Shown in pieces: positions 63,476-64,000 of a stretch of 64,000 nucleotides of DNA. Numbering within the stretch: position 1 is the stretch's first letter; every line of letters starts with the position of its first letter. The stretch comes from Alkaliphilus sp. NP8 (lineage in GTDB: Bacteria; Bacillota; Clostridia; Peptostreptococcales; Natronincolaceae): positions 1 through 64,000 of the forward strand of contig JADWMM010000033.1 of NCBI GenBank assembly GCA_015978205.1. The letters run 5' to 3'. Both the position numbers and the translations under genes were made by a program. A model generated the notes under the pieces. That model did no database searches, was not told the origin of the DNA, and saw only the letters and a program-made list of their open reading frames with translations.

Positions 63476-64000
63476 TCAACTGCTTTTAAGAGGCACTATT
63501 TGTTTCATATTATAATAATGCTCTACCTCTATATCTACTATTTTAGTCTTTACTTTATATAACTTATCTAAATTCATCTCATTAACCACATCTTTTGGTT
63601 TTCCATAGTCAATAAACCCACCCTCTCTCATTAAGGCAACAGATGTATCTATATTATTATTTTCAAAATGAAAAGCATGGTTAGGTGAGTGAGTAGCTAT
63701 TATTATAGATTTCCCTTTATCTTTGACTAACTTAACTACATTTTCAAGAACTATTAGCTCATGTCTAATATCTAAATGAGATGTGGGTTCGTCCATAATA
63801 ATAATAGAAGAGTTTTGTGCTATTGCTCTTGCTATCATTACTAGCTGAACCTCTCCGCCACTTAGCTCTGTATATGGCTTGTCTTTATATTTATCCATAC
63901 CTACTAGTTCTAAAGCCTCCATAGCAATACTAATATCTTCCTTTGAAGGCATATTAAAAAAACCAGTATAAACTGCTCTTCCCATAACTACTATTTCTAA
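63476..64000 (-). CDS. FecE/BtuD-type ABC transporter ATPase, 3' part
   Basis: The gene runs past the right edge of the window, so the Walker A part is missing here. Visible are the signature LSGGEVQLVMIARAIAQNSS, Walker B IIIMDEPTSHLD and the H-loop IIIATHSPNHA, plus a typical ILxD-type end. It is upstream of the substrate-binding lipoprotein in the same operon; the permease gene should lie further right. Confidence 0.9.
   Translation of the reverse strand, partial: LEIVVMGRAVYTGFFNMPSKEDISIAMEALELVGMDKYKDKPYTELSGGEVQLVMIARAIAQNSSIIIMDEPTSHLDIRHELIVLENVVKLVKDKGKSIIIATHSPNHAFHFENNNIDTSVALMREGGFIDYGKPKDVVNEMNLDKLYKVKTKIVDIEVEHYYNMKQIVPLKSS

Overview
This window comes from a strongly AT-rich, endospore-forming, monoderm Firmicute of the Clostridia/Tissierellia type. 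The signs are an Rnf complex, spoIIAA-spoIIAB-sigF, a complete spoVA operon, a SpoIVFA/SpoIVFB pair, a YunB homologue, a ribosomal L27 with a cleavable leader plus its Prp protease, and strong Shine-Dalgarno sites that often precede TTG or GTG starts. I do not name a genus. Nearly all genes lie on the minus strand. The exceptions are a TauE-like pair (34.8-35.6 kb) and a class A penicillin-binding protein (40.5-43.1 kb). All calls come from reading the sequence; no database search was run.

Layout, in transcription direction on the minus strand. The right edge (64.0-61.6 kb) has the end of an ABC ATPase, a FecB/BtuF-type lipoprotein and a short TiaS-like protein. A BFD-containing FAD oxidoreductase and a flavoprotein fused to DUF1667 follow (61.6-58.7 kb). 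From 58.7 to 48.8 kb is an accessory stretch of small single-domain genes (five GNAT-type acetyltransferases, one of them broken, plus YoaP-like, DUF4269, GFA, GrpB-like and Tag proteins). It holds several broken genes and a family of short repeats. Next come the sporulation blocks spoIIAA-spoIIAB-sigF and orf57-spoVAA-AB-AC-AD-AEB-AEA (48.6-43.2 kb), PBP1A (convergent), yunB, hflX, a HEAT-repeat gene, a NUDIX-fold protein, a YigZ-family protein and a CoA-binding protein. The TauE-like half-genes, nadE, yebC, an NlpC/P60 endopeptidase and a SPOR-domain protein follow.

From 30.2 to 25.3 kb is the rnfCDGEAB operon, with a sigma-A promoter and a long inverted repeat just upstream. From 25.0 to 1.0 kb runs a conserved block for cell shape, division, ribosome maturation and NAD synthesis: a Gx transporter, maf, radC, mreBCD, mrdA, minCDE, SpoIVFA/FB, two radical-SAM-associated genes, rng, the L21 leader with rplU-prp-rpmA, obgE, yhbY, nadD, yqeK, an LCP protein, a Ca2+ antiporter and rsfS. 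It ends in a YheO-like regulator, ridA and the two subunits of Fe-S serine dehydratase, where RidA would clear reactive enamines linked to serine deamination.

Most of the window is ordinary chromosomal core. The least explained parts are the accessory stretch with its repeats (one of which coincides with the truncated end of the DUF4269 gene), the TiaS-like protein in a bacterium beside a metal-type ABC importer, the DUF1667 fusion, a tiny gene upstream of spoVAA, and a 16-pair inverted repeat upstream of rnf. I found no CRISPR array, rRNA or tRNA gene, prophage, transposase or integrase.
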